Shown in pieces: positions 1 to 8,462 of a stretch of DNA of 64,000 nucleotides; within the stretch, counting starts at the first letter, position 1, and every line of letters begins with the position of its first letter. The translations under genes were made by a program, and so were the position numbers. The DNA is taken from contig JAILZL010000011.1 in assembly GCA_023512475.1 (NCBI GenBank), positions 1-64,000 on the forward strand, written 5' to 3'. The notes below the pieces were generated by a model that worked only from the letters and a program-made list of their open reading frames with translations, searched no databases and had not been told where the DNA came from. The stretch comes from Syntrophobacterales bacterium. Lineage in GTDB: Bacteria; Desulfobacterota; Desulfobaccia; Desulfobaccales; 0-14-0-80-60-11.

Positions 1-519
1 AACGGGCCCGGCGGCCCAGCGCGATTTTTGGGGGGGGGGGACCGGCAAACCCCCGCGGGGCGGGGGGCCCGGGGGGGCGGGAGGCAAGGCGGGGGGGGAT
101 ACGGGGGAGGGGAAGGGAAAGGCGACGGAGGGGAAAGGAGGGCCTCTCAGGCTGAGGTTTAAGTCAGAGGGAAATAGCAGGCGGGGGAAAAACTTTCTTC
201 CCCGGAGCCGGGCGGGATGAGGCTGGCCGATTTTACCATTCCGGCGAAGCCACATGCCGTTTTTGGGGTTCGGGGAGGGGCAGGGGTCTGTGGCCCCCGG
301 CCTCCTCCTGGGAATCACCTTTTCAAAACCTGCTAAGGGTCAGAAAGCCGGCGAGGGGCGCAGGGCGGCGGAGGCGGACCGGAAATCCAGGGGAAGTGAG
401 GGGATGGCACGCCGGGGCCGGGCCGGGAAAGGGCGAGGGGGAAACGGCCGGTCAATGGTGAGGGGCTCGGCGGAGGTCGGGGGCGCCTGGCCGGATTACC
501 CTCGGGCGGCGCCGGCCGC

Positions 520-933
520 CTAGCAGCCTCCCAGCTCCTTGCAGTACTGCAGCAGGATGTCTGTTTCCGTCACCAGGCCGATGAGGCGGTCCCCCTCCAC
601 CACCGGCAGGCAGCCGATCTTGTGGTCCACCATCATCCTCACCGCCGTCTTCAGGTCCGTGTCCGGGCTGACGGTGATGACCTGGGTGACCATGACGTCC
701 TTGATGCGCAGGCTCTTCATGAGCTCCCGGGTGGTCTTGGTCTCGTAACCCAGGGCCTGGGCCAGGGAGGAGCGGAACAGGTCCCGCTCCGAAATGATGC
801 CCACCAAACGGGCGCCGTCCACCACCGGGAGATGGCGGATGCGCCCCAGGCGCATGATGTCATTGGCCAGGCTCAGCTCGTCATTGACGTCGAGGGTGGC
901 CACTTCCTTCACCATGATGTCCCGCACCTTCAT
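520..933 (-). CDS. Tandem CBS domain protein
   Basis: MKVRDIMVKEVATLDVNDELSLANDIMRLGRIRHLPVVDGARLVGIISERDL...; two CBS repeats; start placed at the internal Met of ORF 520..1125. Confidence 0.88.
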   Translation of the reverse strand: MKVRDIMVKEVATLDVNDELSLANDIMRLGRIRHLPVVDGARLVGIISERDLFRSSLAQALGYETKTTRELMKSLRIKDVMVTQVITVSPDTDLKTAVRMMVDHKIGCLPVVEGDRLIGLVTETDILLQYCKELGGC

Positions 934-1091
934 CTGACCCTCCTGGTGGCCCCGGATCGGGCCGGGGAGACCGCCCGCTCCGGCCCCGGAAACTCCGCCT
1001 CCCCCTGCCCCGAACCCGGGGGATTGCCGTCGCCACTCCTTGCCGGAGCCGTCCTGTGCGACCTTTAGGCTCCGGGACATGGCCCCGGGGA

Positions 1092-2159
1092 TCAGGCCCC
1101 CACCCGCTCCAGGGTGGTGAGCCATTCCCGGGCCCGGTCACTCAGCTGCCGCAGATACTCCAGGGCGGTGACCGCCGCTTCCGGGGTGAGATACCCCAAG
1201 CCGCAGGACGGCGTCAGCAGGGCCTGGGAGAGGACCTGGGCCGGCTCCAGGCCGTGGGCCGCCAGCCGCTGGACCTGCCCGGTGAAGCGCTCCCACAGGC
1301 CGGCGGCGGTTTCCCCGGCCAGCTCCTCCCCGGTGGGCACCGCCCCCCAGGCCAGCCAGCCGCCCCGCTCCAGGAACTGGCGCAGAGGTTTTTCATACAG
1401 CGCCAGACTCTCAAAATAGCCGTAGGCATCGAAACTGAGAATATCCAGGGGCAGGGAGAGAATCAGGGACCAGTCGGTGTTGCCGCAGCAGTGCACCCCC
1501 AGCCGCACCGGGCCGGCATGGCGGGTGGCCTCCAGGGTGTCCTGGAGGATCCGGGCCACCTCCTCCCGGGACACCGGGAAGAAGGCGGAGCCGAAACCGG
1601 TGAGGATGGGCTCGTCGAAAAAGACCACCGCCTCGGCCCCCAGGGAGCGGAAGCGTTCCGCCTGCCAGGCCGCCTTTTTCGCCAGCCCCAGGGCCACTGC
1701 CTGGGTGAATTCCGCGTCGTAGAGGAGGGGTTTGTCCTGGGAGTCCTTGACCATGCCGGCAAAGGTCACCGGCCCCACCACCTGCCCTTTCAGCCCCAAA
1801 GGCGGAGACGGCAAGGCCGCCACCGCCCGGCTGAGGGCAAAAAAGCCGGCGGCCTCCTCCGGCGCCAGGGCGAAGGGCTCCAGCGTGTCCTGCCACACCA
1901 GCTCATAGAATTCCGCCAGGGCCATCTCCCGGGAGGTGCCGGGATCCAGGCGCACCTGCCGGGCCTCAGGGTCGGCCAGCAGCCCGGGAAGCCCCCGGGC
2001 TCCCTGGGGTACCATGTCTTCGGCGTAGCCCCGGCGCACCATCTGCGGCCAGAACGGCAGCTCCGGCAGGCGGGCCAGGATCAGGTCGACAGCGGCCTCC
2101 GGCTCCGTGAAGGGCACAGAGCCGATGCCGGTGGCGGCCAGCGGCGGCACTAAAGACAT
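1092..2159 (-). CDS. Cobalamin-independent methionine synthase (MetE C-terminal)-like / UROD-superfamily protein
   Basis: MSLVPPLAATGIGSVPFTEPEAAVDLIL... with VHCCGNTDW and LTPSCGLGYL motifs typical of MetE-like zinc sites. Confidence 0.8.
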   Translation of the reverse strand: MSLVPPLAATGIGSVPFTEPEAAVDLILARLPELPFWPQMVRRGYAEDMVPQGARGLPGLLADPEARQVRLDPGTSREMALAEFYELVWQDTLEPFALAPEEAAGFFALSRAVAALPSPPLGLKGQVVGPVTFAGMVKDSQDKPLLYDAEFTQAVALGLAKKAAWQAERFRSLGAEAVVFFDEPILTGFGSAFFPVSREEVARILQDTLEATRHAGPVRLGVHCCGNTDWSLILSLPLDILSFDAYGYFESLALYEKPLRQFLERGGWLAWGAVPTGEELAGETAAGLWERFTGQVQRLAAHGLEPAQVLSQALLTPSCGLGYLTPEAAVTALEYLRQLSDRAREWLTTLERVGA

Positions 2160-2400
2160 AACCTCCTCCCTCCGGAAACGGCGCCGAACCCCGAAGATTG
2201 CGGCGCGGGTCCGGCGCCCCAATATGGGCCATTATAATCCAACCGGCTCCGGGAGGAAAGCCGAAAGCCGCCGGGGGCCTGGCTCTCTGAAAGGGCCGGG
2301 ACCATCCGGACGCCTCCTCCCGGCAGCTGAAGTCCGCAAAATTCCAGTTGCAGTCCCCGGGGTTTTTGGGCAGAATGCGAGGGAACAGGGGGAGAAGGGC

Positions 2401-2829
2401 ATGACGACGGATGCCGCTCCGGGAAGGGGCCTCACCGGCTGGGGTGGGTACAAAGGGCTGGCGGTGGGGGCCATCCTCTGCCTGGTGGCCGTCATCGGGG
2501 TAGCCGTCTTCAGCCGTCAGGGGGTGTGGGAAATCAGCCGGCTGCGGCAGGAACTGCAGCGGCTGGAGTGGGAAAATGCCCGGCTGGCCCAGGAAAACCG
2601 CCGCCTCGCCCTCACCATTGAGCGTCTGCAGCACGATCCGCACCTGATTCAGGACCACATCCGGCGGGAATTGAACTTCCTGCGGAAAAACGAGCTGATC
2701 CTGCACCTGCCGGAGGATCAGGCCCCGGTGGTCCTGCCGGCGGAGCGGCACAAACCGCCACCCTCTGCGAAACCGGAGGCGAAGCATCGCTCCCGGGCCG
2801 GCCACTCCCCGGCGCCCCCCCGACCGTAA
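2401..2829 (+). CDS. FtsB/DivIC-like septum formation initiator
   Basis: Single TM segment followed by coiled coil (ISRLRQELQRLEWENARLAQENRRLALTIERLQHDP...IRRELNFLRKNELILHLPE). Confidence 0.75.
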   Translation: MTTDAAPGRGLTGWGGYKGLAVGAILCLVAVIGVAVFSRQGVWEISRLRQELQRLEWENARLAQENRRLALTIERLQHDPHLIQDHIRRELNFLRKNELILHLPEDQAPVVLPAERHKPPPSAKPEAKHRSRAGHSPAPPRP

Positions 2830-2976
2830 GCTGCCTGGGCGGGGGACGCACCCCCGGCCGGCCGACGATTACTCCCCGCGGACCTGGCGGTCCGGTGCGG
2901 CCGACGGGGCGAGTCCCTGACCCCGGGCCGGGACCGCGTGAGGCGGGAATTACTTTGACATCATTGAGGTTAGTCC

Positions 2977-3537
2977 ATGTACTCCACGGCGGATTTCAAG
3001 AAAGGCCTCAAGATTGAGCTGGATGGCCAGCCCTATGTCATCATTGACTTTCTCCATGTGAAGCCGGGCAAGGGCGGGGCCTTTGTGCGCACCAAGCTGA
3101 AAAACCTGGTGACCGGACGGGTGCTGGACCAGACCTTCCGTTCCGGGGAACGGGTCAAAAAGCCGGACCTGGAGGAGAGGGAGATGCAGTTCCTCTACCG
3201 GGACGGCCAGGATTTCGTCATGATGGACACCGAGACCTACGAGCAGCTCAGCCTGACCCCGGAGCAGATGGGGGAGGCGGCCCTCTTCCTGCCGGAAAAC
3301 CTCACCGTCAAGGTGTTGTTCTTCAACAAGCAGCCGGTGGCCGTAGAGCTGCCCCTGGCGGTGGAGCTCACCGTGGCGGAGACCGAGCCGGGGGTTAGGG
3401 GGGATACCGCCAGCGGCGGCAGCAAACCCGCCACTTTGGAGACCGGGGCGGTCATCCAGGTGCCCCTGTTCATCAATGTGGGGGACCGGGTGCGGGTGGA
3501 TACCCGCACCGGCACCTACCTGGAGCGGGCCAAGTAG
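2977..3537 (+). CDS. efp: Elongation factor P
   Basis: MYSTADFKKGLKIELDGQPYVIIDFLHVKPGKGGAFVRTKLKNLVTGRVLDQTFRSGERV...GDRVRVDTRTGTYLERAK. Confidence 0.98.
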   Translation: MYSTADFKKGLKIELDGQPYVIIDFLHVKPGKGGAFVRTKLKNLVTGRVLDQTFRSGERVKKPDLEEREMQFLYRDGQDFVMMDTETYEQLSLTPEQMGEAALFLPENLTVKVLFFNKQPVAVELPLAVELTVAETEPGVRGDTASGGSKPATLETGAVIQVPLFINVGDRVRVDTRTGTYLERAK

Positions 3538-3549
3538 CTCCCGCCGGCC

Positions 3550-3918
3550 TCAGACCAGCTTCACCAGGACCACCTGACGCTTCACCCCGAAGCGGCGGGC
3601 CTTCCGGTCGCTGTTCAGGAAGACGTCCACCTTCTTGCGCATCCGGGAGGCCATGCGGTCCTGATACTCAAAGACCCCCAGACCGTGGAGCAGCACCCGG
3701 TCGCCGAAGGCCAGGTTGAGGGTGCGCTCCACATCCCGGCTGACCGCCACCATCCCCTCCTTCACCTTCCTGCCCGAGGCCGTGATCCCGTGAGGAGAGG
3801 CGCCGCCGTTGTAAGAGTAGGCGGTGACCGTGACGATGGCCATGCTGACGCTGAGGGTGGGGCGGGGGGCGAGAAGGACCCCCAGGGAGATGAGGCACAG
3901 GATCGCCGCTTTTTTCAT
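3550..3918 (-). CDS. 3D-domain (MltA-C-like) secreted protein
   Basis: Signal peptide, then VTVTAYSYNGGASPHGITASGRKVKEGMVAVSRDV...FGDRVLLHGLGVFEYQDRM...KKVDVFL. Confidence 0.75.
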   Translation of the reverse strand: MKKAAILCLISLGVLLAPRPTLSVSMAIVTVTAYSYNGGASPHGITASGRKVKEGMVAVSRDVERTLNLAFGDRVLLHGLGVFEYQDRMASRMRKKVDVFLNSDRKARRFGVKRQVVLVKLV

Positions 3919-4355
3919 GATCGCCTCGCTTGGGTGCTGAATATGGGCAGGATGGGGGACGCGGCGGGCGTGACTGCCGGGGAGCCTAGGGCCTCCTTGC
4001 CCTGGACAGTCAGCCGGGTTTGGGCTCCCCCAAGGTGCAGTCCGGGTCCCCTCCCGGAACATCGGTGCGTCGGGAGAAGAAGAGGGGTGGGGACCCAGCC
4101 TCAACCGGCTGTCACCGCCATCCCGTGGGAATTGAAGGTTCGATTGTCTGTGGTGGCTGTTTGATGGCTCAGATTAGTAACCCAGGGGCGGCGGGCTTGT
4201 CAAGAAAATTTTTTCAATAAATTTATAACTAATTGATATCCCTGATAAATTATTATGATAATTTTCGTGCTGAAATGAACAAGGACTGGAAAGCCTGGGA
4301 ATAAGCCTGCTGCAAGGCTTTTAGTGGCGGAATTAGGCTAAATTGGCCCGAAATT

Positions 4356-4494
4356 TGAGGATAAAGTGGGAGAGAAAAAGGGAAGAATATGTATTTGCGC
4401 AAGATATTGCATGGGAATTTGGAATATGCTGTAAAATAAATAAGTTAAATGATTATAATTAGATATATCAGCCTGATCTGAGGATAAAGTGGGA
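4356..4494. repeat. Direct repeat TGAGGATAAAGTGGGA x2 (4356..4371 and 4479..4494) in an AT-rich island
   Basis: Two exact 16-bp copies 123 bp apart within the AT-rich stretch ~4200..4550. Confidence 0.8.
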
Positions 4495-4847
4495 CATTTC
4501 AACCAATTTTTCCCCATTTTTGGCGGCTAGCAGAGGGTTTGGTGGAAAAAATCGGCGCGGAGCGCCGCAGGAGTGGGAAGGAGACCGGCCGGGGCGCCCC
4601 CGGGGGCCTCAACCGGGGCCAAAGGAAAATCTAACGCACTTTTGACCTGTTAGACGCAAAAAATCCATCCGGGTGGCAGAGCAGGGGGGCCGGCCGGGGC
4701 AGAAAAAGACGCAAGTGGGAGATGGCTGCGCCGGAAACCGCCATCCTGGACCGGAGTCCCAGGAAGGCGCGAAAAGGGCGGGAGACGCCGCCTGGGCTTC
4801 CCCCGCCCCTGCACCCGCCCGCCACCGGCGGGCTGCCATCACACCCC

Positions 4848-5063
4848 TCAGGTGCCCCCGAAGCCGATGCTCACCTGCCCGCCCTCCACCAGCACCGGCA
4901 CCTTGCGCACCCCTTTGCTCAGGCGCAGCATTTCGTCCAGATACCTGGGCTCTTCCTTGACATCCCGATAGTCGACCTGGTAGCCTTCCTGGGTCTTGGC
5001 CTCCCGGGCCCGCACGGTAAAGGGTCAGCTGGCCTTGCCGTAAATGATGATCTCCTTGCCCAT
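4848..5063 (-). CDS. Glutaredoxin-like Uxx-star-type selenoprotein (in-frame TGA at 5025..5027 read as Sec)
   Basis: Minus-strand reading with TGA=U: MGKEIIIYGKASUPFTVRAREAKTQEGYQVDYRDVKEEPRYLDEMLRLSKGVRKVPVLVEGGQVSIGFGGT*. Thioredoxin-fold pattern (beta strand, UPFT at the CPYC position, cis-Pro KVPVLV). ATG lies 1 nt after the stop of the upstream gene. Absent from the ORF track because of the TGA. Confidence 0.85.
4998..5010 (-). promoter_or_regulatory. Candidate bacterial SECIS hairpin of the Uxx-star gene
   Basis: 15-27 nt downstream of the TGA: GGCC-CGGGA-GGCC, with a G-rich apical loop; stem is short. Confidence 0.4.
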
Positions 5064-5064
5064 G

Positions 5065-6270
5065 TCATCCTCCGCTGCCGCCCACATAGTAGGTCCTCAG
5101 GTAGAGGAAATCCACCAGATTGAGGATCAGGAGCGGCTCTTCGCTGATGGTGTATTGCACCCCCTCAAACCGGGGGCTCACTTTGGCCTTGATGTGGTTC
5201 ATGACGGTCTCCGGGGCCTTGGGGTCCCGGGGTACCACCTGGCGCACAAACTCCTGGAGGAGGGGGGCATAGCGCAAGGCCAGGCTCTGGCACTCCTTGC
5301 GCAGCTCCACCCGGATGGGCTTGAGGGCGTCGTCGAAGAAGTCGCCGATATCCTCGAAATTCTGCCGGATCTTGGCAAAGCTCCAGGTGCGCATCTCCCG
5401 GTACTTGGCCGCCTGGACACTTTTGAGCCCGTTGAAGGACAGATCCAGCAGGGTGATGTTCGGGGTGCCCGCAGCATTCCCCGGCAGGTGCACCACGTTC
5501 ACCTCCACCTCCGGGTAGGAGGCGTGCGTGAGGGTGAAGGCCCGGCTGGCCCGCACCCCGGGGCGGTCATAGTCATTGGCGGTGCTCACCCGCCAGCCGC
5601 TGCGCTCCAGGTATTGCCACACCGCCTGCCCCTGGGGCGCCAGACGCCGCAGCTCGGCAAAATCCCCCCGGAGGCTTTCCCGAAAGGAAGGCGCCGGGGT
5701 GGGCTGCCATTCCCGTCCGGGCTCCTCTTCCAATTCCTCCGGCTCCCCGGGGAGCGGCGCCATCTGGGCCCGGTGCGGCGTCGGGGGCGGCGGCACCGAA
5801 GGGGCGGTGCGGGCTGACGGGGCGGCGGTGGCCCGGCCCTCGGCTCTCAGCCCCACCACGAAGAGGGCCATGGCGCCGCTGCCGGGCCGGGACTGGCGCC
5901 ACCAGGTATAGGGCCGCCCCGGCACCAGCTCCAGGGTGATGGTGACCCCGGTGCCCCCGGCCCCCACCCGGGTGAGGGCCCGGGAGACCAGCACCTCATC
6001 CCCGGCCAGGGTGGCCGGCAGGCGCCCCGCCCGCACCTGGGGGAATTCCACCACCAGCTGGGGGGAGCCCTCCCGGTCCACGGGGGTGATCCGGGGAGCC
6101 GCCGGGCGGCTGAGGACCACGGTGAGGAGGGTCTGCCCCCCCACCCGGCTGAGCCCCACCTGGCGCACCTCCGGGATCTGCCGGGCCGGCGCCGCCAGCC
6201 CCGGGGCAGATGAGCTCACCAGCAGCCCCAGGGTCACCGCCATCAGCCCCAGAACCTTACGCCACCTCAT
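5065..6270 (-). CDS. AMIN-domain-like exported protein with uncharacterised C-terminal domain
   Basis: Signal peptide MRWRKVLGLMAVTLGLLVSSSAPGLAA; AMIN-like beta region (VGGQTLLTVVLSRPAAPRITPV...PQLVVEFPQV); Pro-rich linker; C-terminal domain KYREMRTWSFAKIRQNFEDIGDFFDDAL. Confidence 0.65.
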   Translation of the reverse strand: MRWRKVLGLMAVTLGLLVSSSAPGLAAPARQIPEVRQVGLSRVGGQTLLTVVLSRPAAPRITPVDREGSPQLVVEFPQVRAGRLPATLAGDEVLVSRALTRVGAGGTGVTITLELVPGRPYTWWRQSRPGSGAMALFVVGLRAEGRATAAPSARTAPSVPPPPTPHRAQMAPLPGEPEELEEEPGREWQPTPAPSFRESLRGDFAELRRLAPQGQAVWQYLERSGWRVSTANDYDRPGVRASRAFTLTHASYPEVEVNVVHLPGNAAGTPNITLLDLSFNGLKSVQAAKYREMRTWSFAKIRQNFEDIGDFFDDALKPIRVELRKECQSLALRYAPLLQEFVRQVVPRDPKAPETVMNHIKAKVSPRFEGVQYTISEEPLLILNLVDFLYLRTYYVGGSGG

Positions 6271-6644
6271 CCGCCACCTCCCGACACCCGGGTAAAGATG
6301 ATGCAGTGCTCCACCGGGCAGCTGGGGTGCCAGGTGCCGCTCATATCCAGGTTGAGGCGGCGGCCGCCCTCGCTGGGGGTGGCGATGATGATGCCGCCTT
6401 CCCGGGTATAGAGCCAGATCTGCCCTTTTTCCACCTTCCACTTGAACCTCAGGGAGGTGTGCTGCAGGGTCCAGGTGCCGTCCCCGTTCTCCTTCAGCAC
6501 CAATTCCACATGCCCCTGGCCGCCGTAGGGCAGCTCGGAGCGATAGGTGCCCACATAGGGAGCCCGGGACTCCCCGCAGCCCAGCCACGCCAGCGAGACC
6601 AGGACCCAGACCAGGGGCGTCCAGGGGTGTCTGCGCGCCGTCAT
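6267..6644 (-). CDS. Small lipoprotein (NlpE-like fold possible)
   Basis: Lipobox LAWLGCGES; YVGTYRSELPYGGQGHVELVLKENGDGTWTLQ; overlaps neighbours by ATGA. Confidence 0.65.
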   Translation of the reverse strand: MTARRHPWTPLVWVLVSLAWLGCGESRAPYVGTYRSELPYGGQGHVELVLKENGDGTWTLQHTSLRFKWKVEKGQIWLYTREGGIIIATPSEGGRRLNLDMSGTWHPSCPVEHCIIFTRVSGGGG

Positions 6645-8080
6645 ATCTCTCTTTCCCGCCAGATGAAGCCGCCCCGGTCCAGGACCAGGAAGCGGTCATA
6701 CAGGTAAATCTGCCCGGCCATAAGGAGCATGCCGGCATTTTTGGTCACTTTCCACCAGTTGACCGGCTCCCCCACCTCCCCCACGCAGCCGCAGTTGATG
6801 GGGAGGCCGGTGAGGAGAGCGTTCACCAGGCCGATAATAAAGATGAGGTTCATACCGCCGATGAGGGTGGCCGCCGCCCGGGTGCGGATGCCCAGGATGA
6901 GGAAGAGGCCGCACACCAGCTCCGCCCAGGGCAAAAACAGGGCCCAAAGGTTGACCCCCCAGGGCGGCATGAGGCCGTATTCCACCACATTGAGGGCAAA
7001 GACTCCCGGGCGCATGATCTTGCTGAGGGCAAACTGGATGAAGATCACCCCCAACACCAGGCGCCCGGCCATGGCCAGATGGGGGCTGCGCCGCACCGGC
7101 GGGATCAGGAGCAGGGCCAAAAAGCCCACCGGCAGCCATTCAATGAGCCCCGGGATCCCCAGGGGCATGGCCGGTGGCGGCGCCGCGGCCTTCTCCTCTA
7201 CCGGGAAGAGCTTCTCCCAGGCGGCGTGGTGGCCTGCCAGCACAAAAACCTGGCCGTGATCCTTTTCCTGGAGCAGGTGGGCCAGCTCGTGGTCGAAGCG
7301 GCGACTGAAATTGCCCCCGTAGACAATGAGGGGGCGGTTCTGCCAGCCCATCTGCTCCAGAATGAAGCGGAACATGGGGTATTGCAGATCAAAGTACAGC
7401 CGGGGCAGGTTTATGGCCCCCCGGATGTGGCGCTGTTCGTAAAAATTGGCCTTGCGGGCGTCCACAAAGACCGCGGCCTGCCGCCGGTGCAGCTCCAGGG
7501 CCCGGGTGGGGCTGATCTCCGCCACGGTGAGCTTTTCCCCCCAGCCGTGCACCAGGGGGATCTGGTTGTCGTTGTAAAGGTTAAAGACCAGAGCCAGGAC
7601 CAGGCTTAAGCCCACCATGAGGAGATAGTCAAACCAGGAGATCTGCCGGAGCTTGGCCTGATGCACCACCTCCCGCTCCAGGCGGCCGTCCCCCTGCACC
7701 AGCCAGTGGCTGAGCTGCTGGATGATATGCCGGGCCAGCTTGGGGTTGTGGTCCAGGACGTGGTCGAATTCCTCCTTGGTGATCTCCAGGAGGAGGGCAT
7801 CCTCCCGGGCCGCCACCGAGGCGGTGCGGGGCTGGCCGGTGACCAGGGCCACCTCCCCGAAGTAATCCCCGGGGCCCAGCTCCGTGAGGCGGGTGCGGAT
7901 GCCGTCGGTGGTCTCCCGGAAAACCTCCAGGCGGCCGCTGAGGACCACATAGAAGCATCGGGGCGGGTCACCCTGCCTGACCACCAAGGACCCCGCGGGA
8001 ATGCGGACCTCACGGCCGACATTCTCCAGCTTGAGCCCGTCGGCCCAGGTCAAGGGCCGGGAATCCATGGCCTCCGTCAT
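6641..8080 (-). CDS. Fusion protein: cyclic nucleotide-binding domain + TM + rhodanese-like domain + MauE/DoxX membrane domain
   Basis: N-terminal CRP-like cNMP fold (GDPPRCFYVVLSGRLEVF...GPGDYFGEVALVTGQPRTASV); rhodanese-like (AVFVDARKANFYEQRHIRGAINLP); MauE-like 4-TM region with INCGCVGE. Confidence 0.85.
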   Translation of the reverse strand: MTEAMDSRPLTWADGLKLENVGREVRIPAGSLVVRQGDPPRCFYVVLSGRLEVFRETTDGIRTRLTELGPGDYFGEVALVTGQPRTASVAAREDALLLEITKEEFDHVLDHNPKLARHIIQQLSHWLVQGDGRLEREVVHQAKLRQISWFDYLLMVGLSLVLALVFNLYNDNQIPLVHGWGEKLTVAEISPTRALELHRRQAAVFVDARKANFYEQRHIRGAINLPRLYFDLQYPMFRFILEQMGWQNRPLIVYGGNFSRRFDHELAHLLQEKDHGQVFVLAGHHAAWEKLFPVEEKAAAPPPAMPLGIPGLIEWLPVGFLALLLIPPVRRSPHLAMAGRLVLGVIFIQFALSKIMRPGVFALNVVEYGLMPPWGVNLWALFLPWAELVCGLFLILGIRTRAAATLIGGMNLIFIIGLVNALLTGLPINCGCVGEVGEPVNWWKVTKNAGMLLMAGQIYLYDRFLVLDRGGFIWREREI

Positions 8081-8280
8081 GCGCGCCTCAAGACCCCTCA
8101 GGTGGGGAGTAAACCGTCTGACCTCGGGACATCCCGCCGCCTACCCCTCTTCATACCACACCGCAGGCCGGAAGTGAACCGCTTCCGGCCGCCCGCCACT
8201 CCGGCCGGACGGGGCCACAGGAAAAAGGCGCCGCCGTGGGGGCATTTTTCTCAAAATGAGAACAAAATCTTCCCCTGGAA

Positions 8281-8307
8281 GGGCTTTCTCTCAGGGGGAG
8301 AAAGCCC
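8281..8307 (+). other. Perfect 10-bp stem-loop upstream of GT2 gene
   Basis: GGGCTTTCTC-TCAGGGG-GAGAAAGCCC. Confidence 0.6.
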
Positions 8308-8462
8308 AGGGGTTCAGGGGCCTCGGGCAGAGGGGGCTGAATAAATATACATGTGATTTCAAGTAGTTATAAATGGCAGCCGGGCATGGGATTGGCAAGC
8401 CCCTTGCATACAGTGGAGGCGATGATCACAACTCCTGAGGAGGAACCGAGGGTATCAACGCC

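Noticed and set aside
254-523. 89-aa ORF near window start
   Set aside because: Gly/Arg-rich, no domain, in G-homopolymer-rich low-complexity DNA; no supporting signal.
4381-4460. Short ORF MYLRKILHGNLEYAVK in the AT-rich island
   Set aside because: Only 16 codons, with no evidence of translation or conservation.
5025-5027. Interpretation of the TGA in the glutaredoxin-like gene as a pseudogene or sequencing error
   Set aside because: TGA sits exactly at the catalytic Cys position, flanking codons are intact, and a Sec-containing selD occurs in the same window; selenocysteine is the more economical explanation.
4722-5123. 133-aa plus-strand ORF overlapping the selenoprotein region
   Set aside because: No family resemblance; the opposite strand encodes the coherent glutaredoxin-like protein.
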